Shown: positions 44,525 through 53,557, numbered from the stretch's first letter. The stretch is 64,000 bases of DNA from Castellaniella sp034675905 (GCF_034675905.1 NZ_JAUCCV010000007.1:1-64000), one strand, 5' to 3'. Numbers and translations are program-made. The notes: generated by a model from the letters alone, not told the origin.

Positions 44525-46423
44525 ATGTTCACCCAAATCGGCATCTTCATCCTGGCGCTTTTGCTGCTGCTGACGAGCAGCCGCCTGTTGTTGACCGCCT
44601 GGCTCTGGCCCCGCGTCAAGGCCGCCGGCGGCCCCTGGCCGATCATCCGCTGGGGCCTGCGCATCGACCTGAACCAGATCGCCATGTGGGCCGGCGTCCC
44701 TGCCCTGCTGGCCCCCTGGCTGGCGGATCAGCCGCTGGCCATCTGGCTGACCGGGCTATGGCTGCAGGGTGTCTGGCTGCTGTTCGTGCTGCTGGAAATT
44801 TCCACCCCGCAATTCATCCAGGAATATGACAGCCGGCCCAATCGCCTGTATCTGGACTACCTGAAATACCCCAAAGAAGTCTTCGGCATGCTCTGGAAGG
44901 GCTACAAGCTGGTGCTGGGCGCCGCCCTGGTCTCACTGGCGCTGGCCGCCTGGCTGGGGCACGCACTGTTTGCTCAGGCGCACGTCAACGTCCTGCCAGC
45001 CTGGCCCTGGCGGATCGGCATGACGCTGCTGATCGCCGCCGCCATCGTGCTGGCCATTCGCGGCACCCTGGGGCACCGCCCCATCAATCCGGCATCGGCG
45101 GCCTGGTGCGGCGACAGCCTGTTGAACACCCTGCCGCTCAATTCCCTTTACAACGTGCTGTTCGCCCTCTACGCCATCAAGAACGAGCGTTCCGCTGCCG
45201 ATGTCTACGGCGACCTGCCGGACGACACCCTGCACCAGATCATCCTCGAACAGGCGGGCATCCCCCCCGGACCGCCGGAAATCCCCACCCTGCACCATCA
45301 GCCCGCCAGCCGGCAACCGGCGCGCCCCCGCAATCTGGTGCTGATCGTCCAGGAAAGCCTGGGGGCGCAGTATGTGGGCAATCTGGGCGGTGCGGGGCTG
45401 ACCCCCTGCCTGGACGCGCTGGCCGACACGGGCTGGAATTTCACCCGCGCCTACGCCACTGGCACGCGATCCGTACGCGGCCTGGAAGCCGTCACAGCGG
45501 GCTTTCCGCCTACTCTATCGGACGCCGCCCTGCGCCTGACCGACGCCCAGAGCCGTTTTTTCACGCTGGCCCAGTTACTGCGCCGCCACGGCTACCGTTC
45601 GCGGTTCATCTACGGCGGGGAAGCGCATTTCGACAATATGAAAAGCTTCTTCCTGGGCAATGGCTTCGACGAACTGCACGATCTGCCGACCTTTGAGTCC
45701 CCCGCCTTCGTCGGCACCTGGGGCGCCAGCGACGAAGACATGTTCGACAAGCTGCACACGCTGCTGTCACAGGACGACGGGCAGCCCACCCTGCATCTGG
45801 CGTTTTCCGTCACCAATCACACGCCCTGGGAATATCCGGCCGGACGCATCCCGGTTCAGGGCGATCCCGCGACTGTGCAAAACACCGTGCGCTATGCGGA
45901 TTGGGCCATCGGCCAATTCTTTGAACGGGCGCAAGCCAGCGCTTATTGGCAGGACACGGTATTCCTGATCGTCGCCGACCATGATGCCCGTGTGGGGGGC
46001 GCGCACCGGATTCCCTTGCGTCACTTTCACATTCCCGCACTGATCGTGGGCGCAGGCATCGAGCCGCGCCGCGACGAACGCATCATCAGCCAGATCGACC
46101 TGCCGCCCACCCTGCTGTCCCTGATCGGCATCAGCGATGCCCACCCCATGATCGGCCACGACCTGAACCGCCCGGATGCCGGGGGACGCGCCATGATGCA
46201 ATACGAAGACCACTACGGCTATCTGCGCGACGACACCCTGACCGTGCTGGAACCCCAACAGGAAGCACTCTGTTTTCGCTACGCCGCCCCTGACAGCTAT
46301 ACCTCGCTGGAACCCGACCCCGCGCTGACGCAGATCGCACTGGCCCATGCCCTATGGCCCACCTGGGCCTACCGCCACCAGGCCCATACGTTGCCGGAAT
46401 TGCGGCGCAGCCACCCCGAATGA
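44525..46423 (+). CDS. LTA synthase-family sulfatase-like membrane protein
   Basis: 632 aa. About four to five N-terminal membrane helices, then a periplasmic alkaline-phosphatase-fold domain. Metal and nucleophile sites: LVLIVQESLGAQYVGNL, the Thr in ATGTRSVRGLEAVTAG, and VADHDARVGG with H residues. Family members transfer phosphoglycerol or phosphoethanolamine groups from lipids to glycans or lipid A. It follows the phospholipase gene with a short gap and GGAC ribosome binding site, so the two may act together on envelope lipids. Substrate unknown. Confidence 0.83.
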   Translation: MFTQIGIFILALLLLLTSSRLLLTAWLWPRVKAAGGPWPIIRWGLRIDLNQIAMWAGVPALLAPWLADQPLAIWLTGLWLQGVWLLFVLLEISTPQFIQEYDSRPNRLYLDYLKYPKEVFGMLWKGYKLVLGAALVSLALAAWLGHALFAQAHVNVLPAWPWRIGMTLLIAAAIVLAIRGTLGHRPINPASAAWCGDSLLNTLPLNSLYNVLFALYAIKNERSAADVYGDLPDDTLHQIILEQAGIPPGPPEIPTLHHQPASRQPARPRNLVLIVQESLGAQYVGNLGGAGLTPCLDALADTGWNFTRAYATGTRSVRGLEAVTAGFPPTLSDAALRLTDAQSRFFTLAQLLRRHGYRSRFIYGGEAHFDNMKSFFLGNGFDELHDLPTFESPAFVGTWGASDEDMFDKLHTLLSQDDGQPTLHLAFSVTNHTPWEYPAGRIPVQGDPATVQNTVRYADWAIGQFFERAQASAYWQDTVFLIVADHDARVGGAHRIPLRHFHIPALIVGAGIEPRRDERIISQIDLPPTLLSLIGISDAHPMIGHDLNRPDAGGRAMMQYEDHYGYLRDDTLTVLEPQQEALCFRYAAPDSYTSLEPDPALTQIALAHALWPTWAYRHQAHTLPELRRSHPE

Positions 46424-46462
46424 CCCTGCCCCGCATGGTAGAATCTGCCGTTCTGATTCAGT

Positions 46463-46539
46463 CGGGGCGTAGCGCAGCCTGGTAGCGCATCTGCTTTGGG
46501 AGCAGAGGGTCGTAGGTTCGAATCCTATCGCCCCGACCA
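46463..46539 (+). tRNA. tRNA-Pro (TGG)
   Basis: 77 nt including CCA. The acceptor CGGGGCG pairs with CGCCCCG, the D arm is AGCGCAGCCTGGTAGCGC, the anticodon stem TCTGC/GCAGA holds the loop TTTGGGA with TGG at 46497-46499, and the T arm is GTAGGTTCGAATCCTAT. Confidence 0.97.
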
Positions 46540-46559
46540 ACAAAATCAAGGAATCCGCC

Positions 46560-46970
46560 ATGTCTTCCACCTCTACCGACGATCTGGGCAAACTCATCCT
46601 GCGTTTGTCCCTGGGCATTCTGGTCCTGCTGCACGGTCTGGCAAAACTGGATGGCGGTGTCGGTTGGATCGTCGGCATGCTGGATGCCCGCGGCCTTCCG
46701 GGCTTCATCGCCTACGGCGTGTATATCGGCGAAGTCGTGGCGCCAGTAATGCTGATCCTGGGTCTGTGGACTCGGGCGGGCGGTCTCATCATCGCCCTGA
46801 ACATGCTGTTCGCCTTCTCTCTGGTCCACATGAGCGACCTGTTCGTCATCGGCAAGAGCGGCGGCTGGGCGCTGGAACTGCAGGGCATGTATCTGTTTGC
46901 CGGCATCGCCGTCGCCCTGCTGGGCGCTGGATCGTACAGCCTGGGCGGACGCAGCGGCCGCTGGAACTAA
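46560..46970 (+). CDS. DoxX-family membrane protein
   Basis: 136 aa with four helices: LILRLSLGILVLLHGLAKLD opens the family fold, then YGVYIGEVVAPVMLILG and a last helix before GRSGRWN. DoxX proteins are linked to redox or thiol stress; the exact role is unclear. It begins 20 bp after tRNA-Pro and may be transcribed with it. Confidence 0.85.
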   Translation: MSSTSTDDLGKLILRLSLGILVLLHGLAKLDGGVGWIVGMLDARGLPGFIAYGVYIGEVVAPVMLILGLWTRAGGLIIALNMLFAFSLVHMSDLFVIGKSGGWALELQGMYLFAGIAVALLGAGSYSLGGRSGRWN

Positions 46971-46991
46971 AGCCGGCCGCATCATAGTTCT

Positions 46992-47011
46992 CTGCCCGCT
47001 TCGGCGGGCAG
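46992..47011. terminator. Hairpin with TTCG tetraloop between doxX and the kinase gene
   Basis: CTGCCCGC-TTCG-GCGGGCAG, an 8-bp stem with a stable tetraloop between the convergent doxX and histidine kinase genes, followed by TGTCGTTTCC. It can end either transcript. Confidence 0.7.
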
Positions 47012-47031
47012 TGTCGTTTCCAGCGTCTGGA

Positions 47032-48405
47032 TTACGCAGCGGGCAGCGTGATCACCACGCAGGCCCCGCCCAGGTCGCCAGTGCGGATCTGCGCCCAACC
47101 TCCGTATAGGTCCGCCAGGTCGCGCACGATCCCCAGGCCCAATCCCGACCCCGGCGTGCGCTCATCCGCGCGCCGGCCTCGTTCAAACACCGCTTCTGAC
47201 CGTTCCGGACTGAGCCCCGGACCATCGTCTTCGACCCGGATGTCCAATTCGCCATCGCGGCGGTCGGCGCTCACCCGCACCCGATGGTTGGCCCATTTGC
47301 CGGCATTGTCCAGCACATTACCCAGCATTTCCTGAAAGTCCTGGGATTCGCCGCGGAAAGCCAGGTTGGCGTCGATGCCATCCAACTCATAGACCAGATG
47401 GCGTTCGGCATGCACACGCTGCATCACCCGCACCAAGCCCTGCAACAACGGCAGGATGGGGCTGCGCAGCCCCGTCACGCGCACCGCTGCGGCCGCCCGC
47501 GCGCGGGCCAGGTGATAGTCCACCTGGCGGCGGGCCGTATCGACCTGCTCGGCGACCAAGCGCGGCAGCGCCGGGTCTGCGGCAGCGGCGGCATTGGCCA
47601 GGACGGTCAGCGGCGTTTTCAGGGCATGGGCCAGATTGCCGGCCTGCTGGCGGGCGCGGTCCAGACCCTGGGCATTGCGCTGCAACACCTGATTGAAATC
47701 CTCGACCAGCGGCTGGACCTCGGTGGGGAAAGCGCCATCGATCCGGTCCACCCGGCCTTCGCGCACATCCGCCAGCCTGCGCCGCAAACGGACCAGCGGC
47801 CTGAGACCATACGACACCTGCACCCAGGCCGCCACCAGCATGCCCAGCACCAAGACCCCCAGCGCAATGCCCAGCATACGATCAAAGCGGCTGATGGGCT
47901 CGGCCCACAAAGCCCGATCCGCCGCGACGGAAAGCACCAGATGATCAGAAGGACCTTCAGCCGGCTCGACCTCGCGCACCCGCACGCGCAAGTGCGCGCC
48001 GCCCGGACCGGACGCCGTCGTGCGCAGATCCTGCCCCGGCTGCAGATCCGGCGAGGCTTCCGGCAAATAAACATCCCATAAAGACCGGGAACGCAGAATC
48101 TGAGCAGCCCTGCCATCCTGAGCAGGCACGAAGACCTGCCAATACAAACCTGAAAAGGGATGGCTGAAACGGGGATCGCTAGGCAAGGGGGACAGCGACG
48201 CCTGGCCGTTCGCATCAACTTGCAAGGAGGCCGTCAACTGATCCAGGTGGATGTTCAATTCAGACTGCAGTTGCGCCAGGATGTGCTGGCGGAACATCTG
48301 CTGGATGCCCCAGCCTGCCACCGCTACGCTGAGCAACACCCAGGCCAGTACGCCGGCCAGCAAGCGCAGGCGCAAAGACCGGTAGGGCGCCCGCAACCAC
48401 CTCAT
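47032..48405 (-). CDS. Sensor histidine kinase (OmpR-partner type)
   Basis: 457 aa. An N-terminal membrane helix and a second one near residue 170 bracket a periplasmic sensor of about 140 residues. A HAMP-like stretch, H-box NLAHALKTPLTVLANAAAA (phospho-His), N-box LDNAGKWANHRVRV, G1 VEDDGPGLSPE and G2 GSGLGLGIV follow. Its ATG overlaps the stop of the response regulator gene (ATGA). PhoQ/QseC-like architecture; the signal is unknown. Confidence 0.92.
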   Translation of the reverse strand: MRWLRAPYRSLRLRLLAGVLAWVLLSVAVAGWGIQQMFRQHILAQLQSELNIHLDQLTASLQVDANGQASLSPLPSDPRFSHPFSGLYWQVFVPAQDGRAAQILRSRSLWDVYLPEASPDLQPGQDLRTTASGPGGAHLRVRVREVEPAEGPSDHLVLSVAADRALWAEPISRFDRMLGIALGVLVLGMLVAAWVQVSYGLRPLVRLRRRLADVREGRVDRIDGAFPTEVQPLVEDFNQVLQRNAQGLDRARQQAGNLAHALKTPLTVLANAAAAADPALPRLVAEQVDTARRQVDYHLARARAAAAVRVTGLRSPILPLLQGLVRVMQRVHAERHLVYELDGIDANLAFRGESQDFQEMLGNVLDNAGKWANHRVRVSADRRDGELDIRVEDDGPGLSPERSEAVFERGRRADERTPGSGLGLGIVRDLADLYGGWAQIRTGDLGGACVVITLPAA

Positions 48406-49070
48406 GGCGCGGTGGCCGCGTCCAGTCGATAACCCAGGCCGCGTACGGTCTGGATCAAGGCGGCGGGGATTTTGCGCCGCAAACGGGCGATAAAGACTTC
48501 GATCGTATTCGAGTCGCGGTCGAAATCCTGGGCATAGATATGTTCGACCAACTGACTGCGCGAGACGACTTCCCCCTGATGCATCATCAGATAGGCCAGC
48601 ACGCGATATTCGTGGCTGGTCAGATCCAAGGGCGCATCATCGAGCAGCACCCGCGTCTGACGCGTATCCAGCATCAACGGCCCGCAACGGATATCCGTGC
48701 TGGCATGGCCGCCAGCACGGCGCAACAAAGCGCGCACCCGCGCCTGTAGTTCTTCCGGGTGGAAAGGCTTGGTCAGATAGTCGTCGGCCCCGGCATCGAT
48801 GCCAGCCACCTTGTCGTGCCAGTTATCGCGCGCCGTCAGGATCAGCACCGGCGTCTGCCGGCCGGATTCACGCCAGGCCCGCAGGACCGACAGACCATCG
48901 CGCCCCGGCAAACCCAGATCCAGCACCACCAGGTCGTACGGTTCCGTCAGCCCCTGGTGCTGCGCATCCAGACCGTCCGAGGCCACATCCACCACATAGC
49001 CGGCGGATTCCAGGGCGGCCTTCAGCTGCGAAGCCAATAAGGGTTCATCTTCGGCGACCAGCAGTCTCAT
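48402..49070 (-). CDS. OmpR/PhoB-family response regulator
   Basis: 222 aa. Receiver with phosphoryl Asp in DLVVLDLGLPGRDG, Thr in LILTARD and Lys in YLTKPF; then a winged-helix output with LTSHEYRVLAYLMMHQGEVV and VFIARLRRKI, GLGYRL. Most similar in style to PhoP/QseB/PmrA. Translational coupling to the PepSY gene (ATGA overlap) upstream and to the kinase downstream makes a three-gene signalling unit. Confidence 0.93.
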   Translation of the reverse strand: MRLLVAEDEPLLASQLKAALESAGYVVDVASDGLDAQHQGLTEPYDLVVLDLGLPGRDGLSVLRAWRESGRQTPVLILTARDNWHDKVAGIDAGADDYLTKPFHPEELQARVRALLRRAGGHASTDIRCGPLMLDTRQTRVLLDDAPLDLTSHEYRVLAYLMMHQGEVVSRSQLVEHIYAQDFDRDSNTIEVFIARLRRKIPAALIQTVRGLGYRLDAATAP

Positions 49071-49423
49071 CGATGGGATCCTTCTCGGTGCAAGGGACGG
49101 CGACCCACCCATAATACCTGCCCGCTCTGGGCATCGACCTTGATCTTGACCAAACGCCCGTCATCTTGCAGGATTTTGAGCTCGTAGACCCAACGACAGG
49201 TCGCAGTCCCCTGGCAAGTCTTGTCGTCCTCGTCGAATTCCACTTTCAGGACCTGGCCAGGGTAGTCTTTGGCTACCCGCGCCAAGACGTCCTGCAGCGG
49301 CAGGACTTTACCCAGCGCCTGCAGGCGTTCCGCCTTTTCACGATCGTGATTGTGCGCCTGGGCGCCCGTGGCCCACATCCCCCCCGCCGCCAAAATGGCA
49401 GCCAGTACGTGGCGACGTTGCAT
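49067..49423 (-). CDS. Exported PepSY-domain protein
   Basis: 118 aa. A signal peptide (MQRRHVLAAILAAGGMWATG) is followed by a PepSY domain (VLARVAKDYPGQVLKVEFDE, then CRWVYELKILQDDGRLVKIK, VDAQSGQVL). PepSY proteins beside QseBC/PmrAB-type pairs may inhibit or tune the kinase in the periplasm. The stop overlaps the regulator's ATG. A CQGTATC pair could form a disulfide. Confidence 0.82.
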   Translation of the reverse strand: MQRRHVLAAILAAGGMWATGAQAHNHDREKAERLQALGKVLPLQDVLARVAKDYPGQVLKVEFDEDDKTCQGTATCRWVYELKILQDDGRLVKIKVDAQSGQVLWVGRRPLHREGSHR

Positions 49424-49493
49424 GACAAGCCCCTTTCAGATTGGAATGGGGGCAGGATAGCCGAAGGCGTATGAACAGCGGGTGAACAGGAAA

Positions 49494-50276
49494 CTAACCG
49501 AACCGTCCCGTAATGTAGTCTTCGGTTTCCTTGCGGGAGGGCTTGACGAAAATCTGGTCGGTGGGACCGAACTCCATCAGCTCGCCCAGGTACATGTAGG
49601 CGGTGTAATCCGAGCAGCGGGCGGCCTGCTGCATATTGTGCGTCACGATGACGACCGTGTAGTCGTCCTTCAGTTCGGCGATCAGCTCCTCGATTTTGGC
49701 CGTGGAAATCGGGTCCAGGGCCGAGCAGGGTTCGTCCAGCAGCAGCACTTCGGGCTTGATGGCCACGCCTCGGGCTATGCACAGACGTTGCTGCTGTCCG
49801 CCGGACAGGCCGTTGCCGCTTTGGCCCAGCTTGTCCTTGACCTCGTTCCACAGGGCCGCCTTGGTCAGCGCCCATTCCACCCGCTCATCCATTTCCCCCC
49901 TGCTGAGCCGTTCGAACAAGCGCACGCCAAAGGCGATGTTGTCGTAGATGCTCATGGGAAACGGCGTGGGCTTCTGGAACACCATGCCGACCTTGGCGCG
50001 GATCAGGGAAATGTCCAGGCGCGAATTCAGCAGGTCTTCGCCGTCCAGCTCGATAGAACCTTCGGCCCGCTGGCCGGGATAGAGTTCGAACATGCGGTTG
50101 AAGGTGCGCAGCAGCGTCGACTTGCCACAGCCCGACGGCCCGATGAAGGCCGTGACCTTGTTTTCGGCAATGTCCATGTTGATGTCGCGCAGCGCATGGT
50201 AATTGCCATAGTAGAAATTCAGGTGACGCACAGACAGTTTGGTGCGTTCCGAGGCAGCGGTCGAAGACAGGATCAT
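49494..50276 (-). CDS. pstB: Phosphate ABC transporter ATPase PstB
   Basis: 260 aa. Walker A GPSGCGKSTLLRTFNRM, Q-loop VGMVFQKPTPFPMSIYDNIA, ABC signature LSGGQQQRLCIARG, Walker B VLLLDEPCSALDP, and switch His in VTHNMQQAARCSD. It drives phosphate import through PstCA. Last pst gene; phoU and phoB, often next, are not here, and the PepSY-regulator-kinase genes follow instead. Confidence 0.97.
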   Translation of the reverse strand: MILSSTAASERTKLSVRHLNFYYGNYHALRDINMDIAENKVTAFIGPSGCGKSTLLRTFNRMFELYPGQRAEGSIELDGEDLLNSRLDISLIRAKVGMVFQKPTPFPMSIYDNIAFGVRLFERLSRGEMDERVEWALTKAALWNEVKDKLGQSGNGLSGGQQQRLCIARGVAIKPEVLLLDEPCSALDPISTAKIEELIAELKDDYTVVIVTHNMQQAARCSDYTAYMYLGELMEFGPTDQIFVKPSRKETEDYITGRFG

Positions 50277-50292
50277 AGTGGGCGGAGACGAA

Positions 50293-51153
50293 TTATTTGC
50301 GGAACAGGCTGCGGGCGACGATGTTGATCCCCAGCACCAGCAAGGTGATCAAGGCGGCGCCGGCCCAGGCCAGACGGTTCCAGTCCTCGAAGGGACTGGC
50401 GGCATATTGGAAGATCACCACCGGCAGGTTGGCGATCGGCGCATTCATGTTCAAGGACATGAACTGGTTGTTCAAGGCGGTAAACAGCAACGGCGCGGTT
50501 TCGCCGGCGATGCGGGCGACTGCCAGCAAAATCCCGGTGATGATGCCCGACCGCGCTGCCCGATAGCAGATGAATACCACCACCCGCCACTGGGGGCAGC
50601 CCAGGGCGGCGGCGGCCTCGCGCAGACTGTTGGGCACCAGGCACAGCATGCTGTCGGTCGCTCGCACCACCACGGGAATCACCAGGATCGCCAGGGCGAA
50701 GGCCCCGGCCCAGCCGGAATAATGGCCGACCTGCGCCACATATACGGCATAGATGAACAGACCGATGACGATGGACGGCGCCGACAGCAGCACGTCGTTC
50801 AGAAAGCGGGTCGCCGGCGCCAGCCAGCCCCGGCGGCCGTATTCAGCCAGATAGGTGCCCGCCAGGACGCCGATGGGGGTCCCGATCAGCGTGCCCACGG
50901 CCGACATCAGCACGCTGCCGACGATGGCGTTCAACAGACCGCCCGCCTCGCCGGGTGGCGGGGTGCTTTCCATCAACAGGGTCAGGGACAGCGCCCCGCC
51001 GCCCTTGATCAGCAGCGTGGCGATGATCCAGGCCAGCCAGAACAGCCCGGACCCCAGGGCCAGGCTCGATAGCCCCAGCATGAGGCGATTGAACCGCCTT
51101 CTACGCCGGTAGATCGGATTACTCAGGACAATAGGAGAGTCGGATGCGGACAT
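50293..51153 (-). CDS. pstA: Phosphate ABC transporter permease PstA
   Basis: 286 aa with six membrane helices and the permease EAA-type loop near LREAAAALGCPQWRVVVF. It forms the pore with PstC. A GTG at 51159 and an ATG at 51153 are both possible starts; the first is 1 bp after the pstC stop. Normal length. Confidence 0.95.
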   Translation of the reverse strand: MSASDSPIVLSNPIYRRRRRFNRLMLGLSSLALGSGLFWLAWIIATLLIKGGGALSLTLLMESTPPPGEAGGLLNAIVGSVLMSAVGTLIGTPIGVLAGTYLAEYGRRGWLAPATRFLNDVLLSAPSIVIGLFIYAVYVAQVGHYSGWAGAFALAILVIPVVVRATDSMLCLVPNSLREAAAALGCPQWRVVVFICYRAARSGIITGILLAVARIAGETAPLLFTALNNQFMSLNMNAPIANLPVVIFQYAASPFEDWNRLAWAGAALITLLVLGINIVARSLFRK

Positions 51154-51160
51154 GGACACG

Positions 51161-52102
51161 TCAGTGATGAGCGCCTTCTTTGCGCGTCAGTTTCAGGAGC
51201 ATGAACTTCGACAAAGCCAGAACCACCGTGGTGATCAGGAACAAGATCAGGCCCAGTTCCAGCAAGGCGGATTTCTGCAGCCCGCCAGCTTCGTTGAATT
51301 CGTTGGCCAGGGCCGAAGCGATGGAATTGGAAGGCGAAAAAATCGAGCTGGGCAGATTGAAGGCATTGCCGATCACAAAGGTGACGGCCATGGTTTCGCC
51401 CAACGCACGGCCCAGCCCCAGCATGATGCCGCCGATGACGCCGTGCTTGGTGTAGGGCAGGACGATTTTCCAGACGACTTCCCAGGTGGTGCTGCCCAGG
51501 CCATAAGCGGATTCCTTCAGCATGGGCGGTACTTGTTCGAAAACGTCGCGCATGACCGCGGTGATGAAGGGAATCACCATGATCGACAGAATCAAGCCGG
51601 CGGTGAACAGGCCGATCCCCATGGGCGGCCCGGCAAACAGATCCCCCAGCACCGGCACCCCTTCGAAGAGGTCCACCACATGCGGCTGCACATATTCCTG
51701 GAAGAGCGGGACGAAAACAAACAGCCCCCACATGCCGTAGATGATGGACGGAATCGCCGCCAGCATCTCGATGGCGATCCCCAGGGGGCGGCGCACCCAG
51801 GCAGGCGCCAGTTCGGTCAGAAACATGGCGATGCCGAAAGACACGGGCACGGCGATCAACAAGGCCAGCAAGGCGCTGATGACCGTCCCCAGAATGGGCA
51901 CCAGGGCGCCGTAGTGTTGCTTGACGGGGTCCCAGTCATTGGTCCACAAGAAGGCCAGCCCATCCCGAACCAGCGTTTCCCGGCTGCCATAGACCAGCGA
52001 CACCAGAATCCCGGCCAACAGGATAAAGACCAGGAACGCGAATGCCCGCGTCAGGTGCCGGAATCCGGCGTCCACCAGCAGACTGCGGTGTTGTGTGATC
52101 AT
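51161..52102 (-). CDS. pstC: Phosphate ABC transporter permease PstC
   Basis: 313 aa with six membrane helices and the periplasmic loop LAFLWTNDWDPVKQHYGAL after the first. The EAA-like loop is KESAYGLGSTTWEVVWKIVL, and GRALGETMAVTFVIGNA is typical of PstC. The ATG at 52102 is chosen over a TTG at 52141, which gives an unlikely N-terminus. The gap to pstS is 175 bp. Confidence 0.95.
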   Translation of the reverse strand: MITQHRSLLVDAGFRHLTRAFAFLVFILLAGILVSLVYGSRETLVRDGLAFLWTNDWDPVKQHYGALVPILGTVISALLALLIAVPVSFGIAMFLTELAPAWVRRPLGIAIEMLAAIPSIIYGMWGLFVFVPLFQEYVQPHVVDLFEGVPVLGDLFAGPPMGIGLFTAGLILSIMVIPFITAVMRDVFEQVPPMLKESAYGLGSTTWEVVWKIVLPYTKHGVIGGIMLGLGRALGETMAVTFVIGNAFNLPSSIFSPSNSIASALANEFNEAGGLQKSALLELGLILFLITTVVLALSKFMLLKLTRKEGAHH

Positions 52103-52277
52103 GAGGGGGACTTTTGGTGAGGAAGGTTCGCCTGCAAACAAGCGAGCCGGACAGAATTCAACAAGCCGTATTTTCCCACAAACGGGGCGGCATCAGGCCG
52201 CCCCGCTGCGGGAAACACCGGCATCCGCACCAAACCGCCTATGCAATCAGGCCTGGCTGCCGGTGTCATCCGGCTGA

Positions 52278-53324
52278 TCAGGGCCAGACCGCCGATCCGT
52301 CTTCGCCGCGCACCTGTTGCGCCCAGAGAGTGCGGATCTGCTGGGTGACGGCATCAGGCAGGGGCACGTAGTCCAGTTCGCGGGCCATATCGGCGCCCTC
52401 GCGCCAAGCCCAGTCGAAGAAGGCCAGGACTTCCCGCGCCTGCTTGGGATCGCTTTGCTTGCCATGGAGCAGAATGAAGGTCGCTGCCGTCACCGGCCAG
52501 GAATCAGCGCCCGGTTCATTGTTCAGAACCAGACCCATCCCCGGTGCGGAAGACCAGTCGGCATGCGCCGCCGCTGCCGCAAAGGCTTGCTGGGAAGGCT
52601 GCACGAACTGGCCTTCGCGGTTTTGCAACTGCGCCCAGGCCAGGCCATTCTGATGCGCATAGGCGTATTCGACATAGCCGATGGAATTAGCCAGCTGGCG
52701 CACGTAGGCGGCGACGCCTTCGTTACCCTTGCCTCCCTGCCCCGTGGGCCATTTCACCGCCTTGCCCTGACCTACCTGCTCTTTCCAGGCCGGAGAGACC
52801 TGGGACAGATAGTTCGTCCAGCCAAAGGTCGTACCCGACCCATCGGAGCGGTGCACCACGACGATGCCCTTGGACGGCAGCGCGACCCCCGGGTTCAGAT
52901 CGGCGATGGCCGGATCATCCCACTTCTTGATCTTGCCCAGAAAGATATCGGCCAGCACGGAACCGGTCAGCTTCAGCTGGCCGGCCTCGATCCCCTTCAC
53001 ATTCAGGACCGGCACCGTCCCGCCGACCACGGCCGGGAATTGAATCAACCCATTTTCCTGCAGGGCTTCGGGCTTCATCGGGTCATCCGAAGCGCCGAAA
53101 TCCACGGTCTTGGCGATGATCTGCTGCTGCCCGCCGCCGGAACCGATCGACTGATAATTGATGCGATGGCCGCTGACTTCCTGATATTTAGCAGCCCATT
53201 TGGCATAGATCGGGTAGGGGAAGGAAGCCCCTGCCCCAGTCACGTCGGCGGCAAACGCGGACGCGCCGGCCACTGCCATCAGCGTCAGACCCGTCGCGCA
53301 TTGAACCAGCATCCGTTTGAACAT
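52278..53324 (-). CDS. pstS: Phosphate-binding periplasmic protein PstS
   Basis: 348 aa. A signal peptide (MFKRMLVQCATGLTLMAVAG, cleaved near AFA) precedes the phosphate-binding fold: TGAGASFPYPIYAKWA, SIGSGGGQQQI, DFGASDDPM and HRSDGSGTTFGWTNYL. It captures phosphate for PstCAB. The ATG has AGGAA upstream. Transcription starts below a strong Pho box (53398-53415), so PhoB control is likely. Confidence 0.97.
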   Translation of the reverse strand: MFKRMLVQCATGLTLMAVAGASAFAADVTGAGASFPYPIYAKWAAKYQEVSGHRINYQSIGSGGGQQQIIAKTVDFGASDDPMKPEALQENGLIQFPAVVGGTVPVLNVKGIEAGQLKLTGSVLADIFLGKIKKWDDPAIADLNPGVALPSKGIVVVHRSDGSGTTFGWTNYLSQVSPAWKEQVGQGKAVKWPTGQGGKGNEGVAAYVRQLANSIGYVEYAYAHQNGLAWAQLQNREGQFVQPSQQAFAAAAAHADWSSAPGMGLVLNNEPGADSWPVTAATFILLHGKQSDPKQAREVLAFFDWAWREGADMARELDYVPLPDAVTQQIRTLWAQQVRGEDGSAVWP

Positions 53325-53381
53325 ATGGAAAATTCCTGTGAGGATGAAGAAAGATGACGAACTCTGATTCGTCAGGACAGG

Positions 53382-53415
53382 ATAATAAAGACCGGAAGTG
53401 ACAGTTTGATGACAG
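53382..53415 (-). promoter_or_regulatory. Pho box and -10 element of pstS
   Basis: On the minus strand, CTGTCATCAAACTGTCAC (53398-53415) matches the PhoB consensus of two CTGTCA half-sites 11 bp apart. TATTAT (53382-53387) lies 10 bp downstream, the usual spacing of a PhoB-dependent promoter, where the Pho box stands in for the -35 element. The transcript would start about 50 bp before the pstS ATG. Confidence 0.9.
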
Positions 53416-53461
53416 CACGCCGCTCGGATTCGACGTGCACAGAATGGTCCGCAGGGACCAT
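53415..53461. repeat. 47-bp direct repeat, copy 1
   Basis: Identical to 53498-53544 over 47 bp. Its left end abuts the Pho box. Only part of the downstream hairpin is present in this copy (ATGGTCC/GGACCAT). Confidence 0.85.
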
Positions 53462-53497
53462 GGTCTCAATTGCTGCAGCTCCCCCACCTCGCGGCTT

Positions 53498-53544
53498 GCA
53501 CGCCGCTCGGATTCGACGTGCACAGAATGGTCCGCAGGGACCAT
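53498..53544. repeat. 47-bp direct repeat, copy 2
   Basis: Second perfect copy, 36 bp after the first. Its right end forms most of a 13-bp hairpin just downstream of ppk. Confidence 0.85.
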
Positions 53545-53550
53545 TCTGTG
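53521..53550 (-). terminator. Hairpin downstream of ppk
   Basis: CACAGAATGGTCC and GGACCATTCTGTG pair perfectly (13 bp) around a four-base loop, 7 bp past the ppk stop. It has no U-run, so intrinsic termination is uncertain; it may protect the 3' end. Confidence 0.55.
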
Positions 53551-53557
53551 TCTCGTC

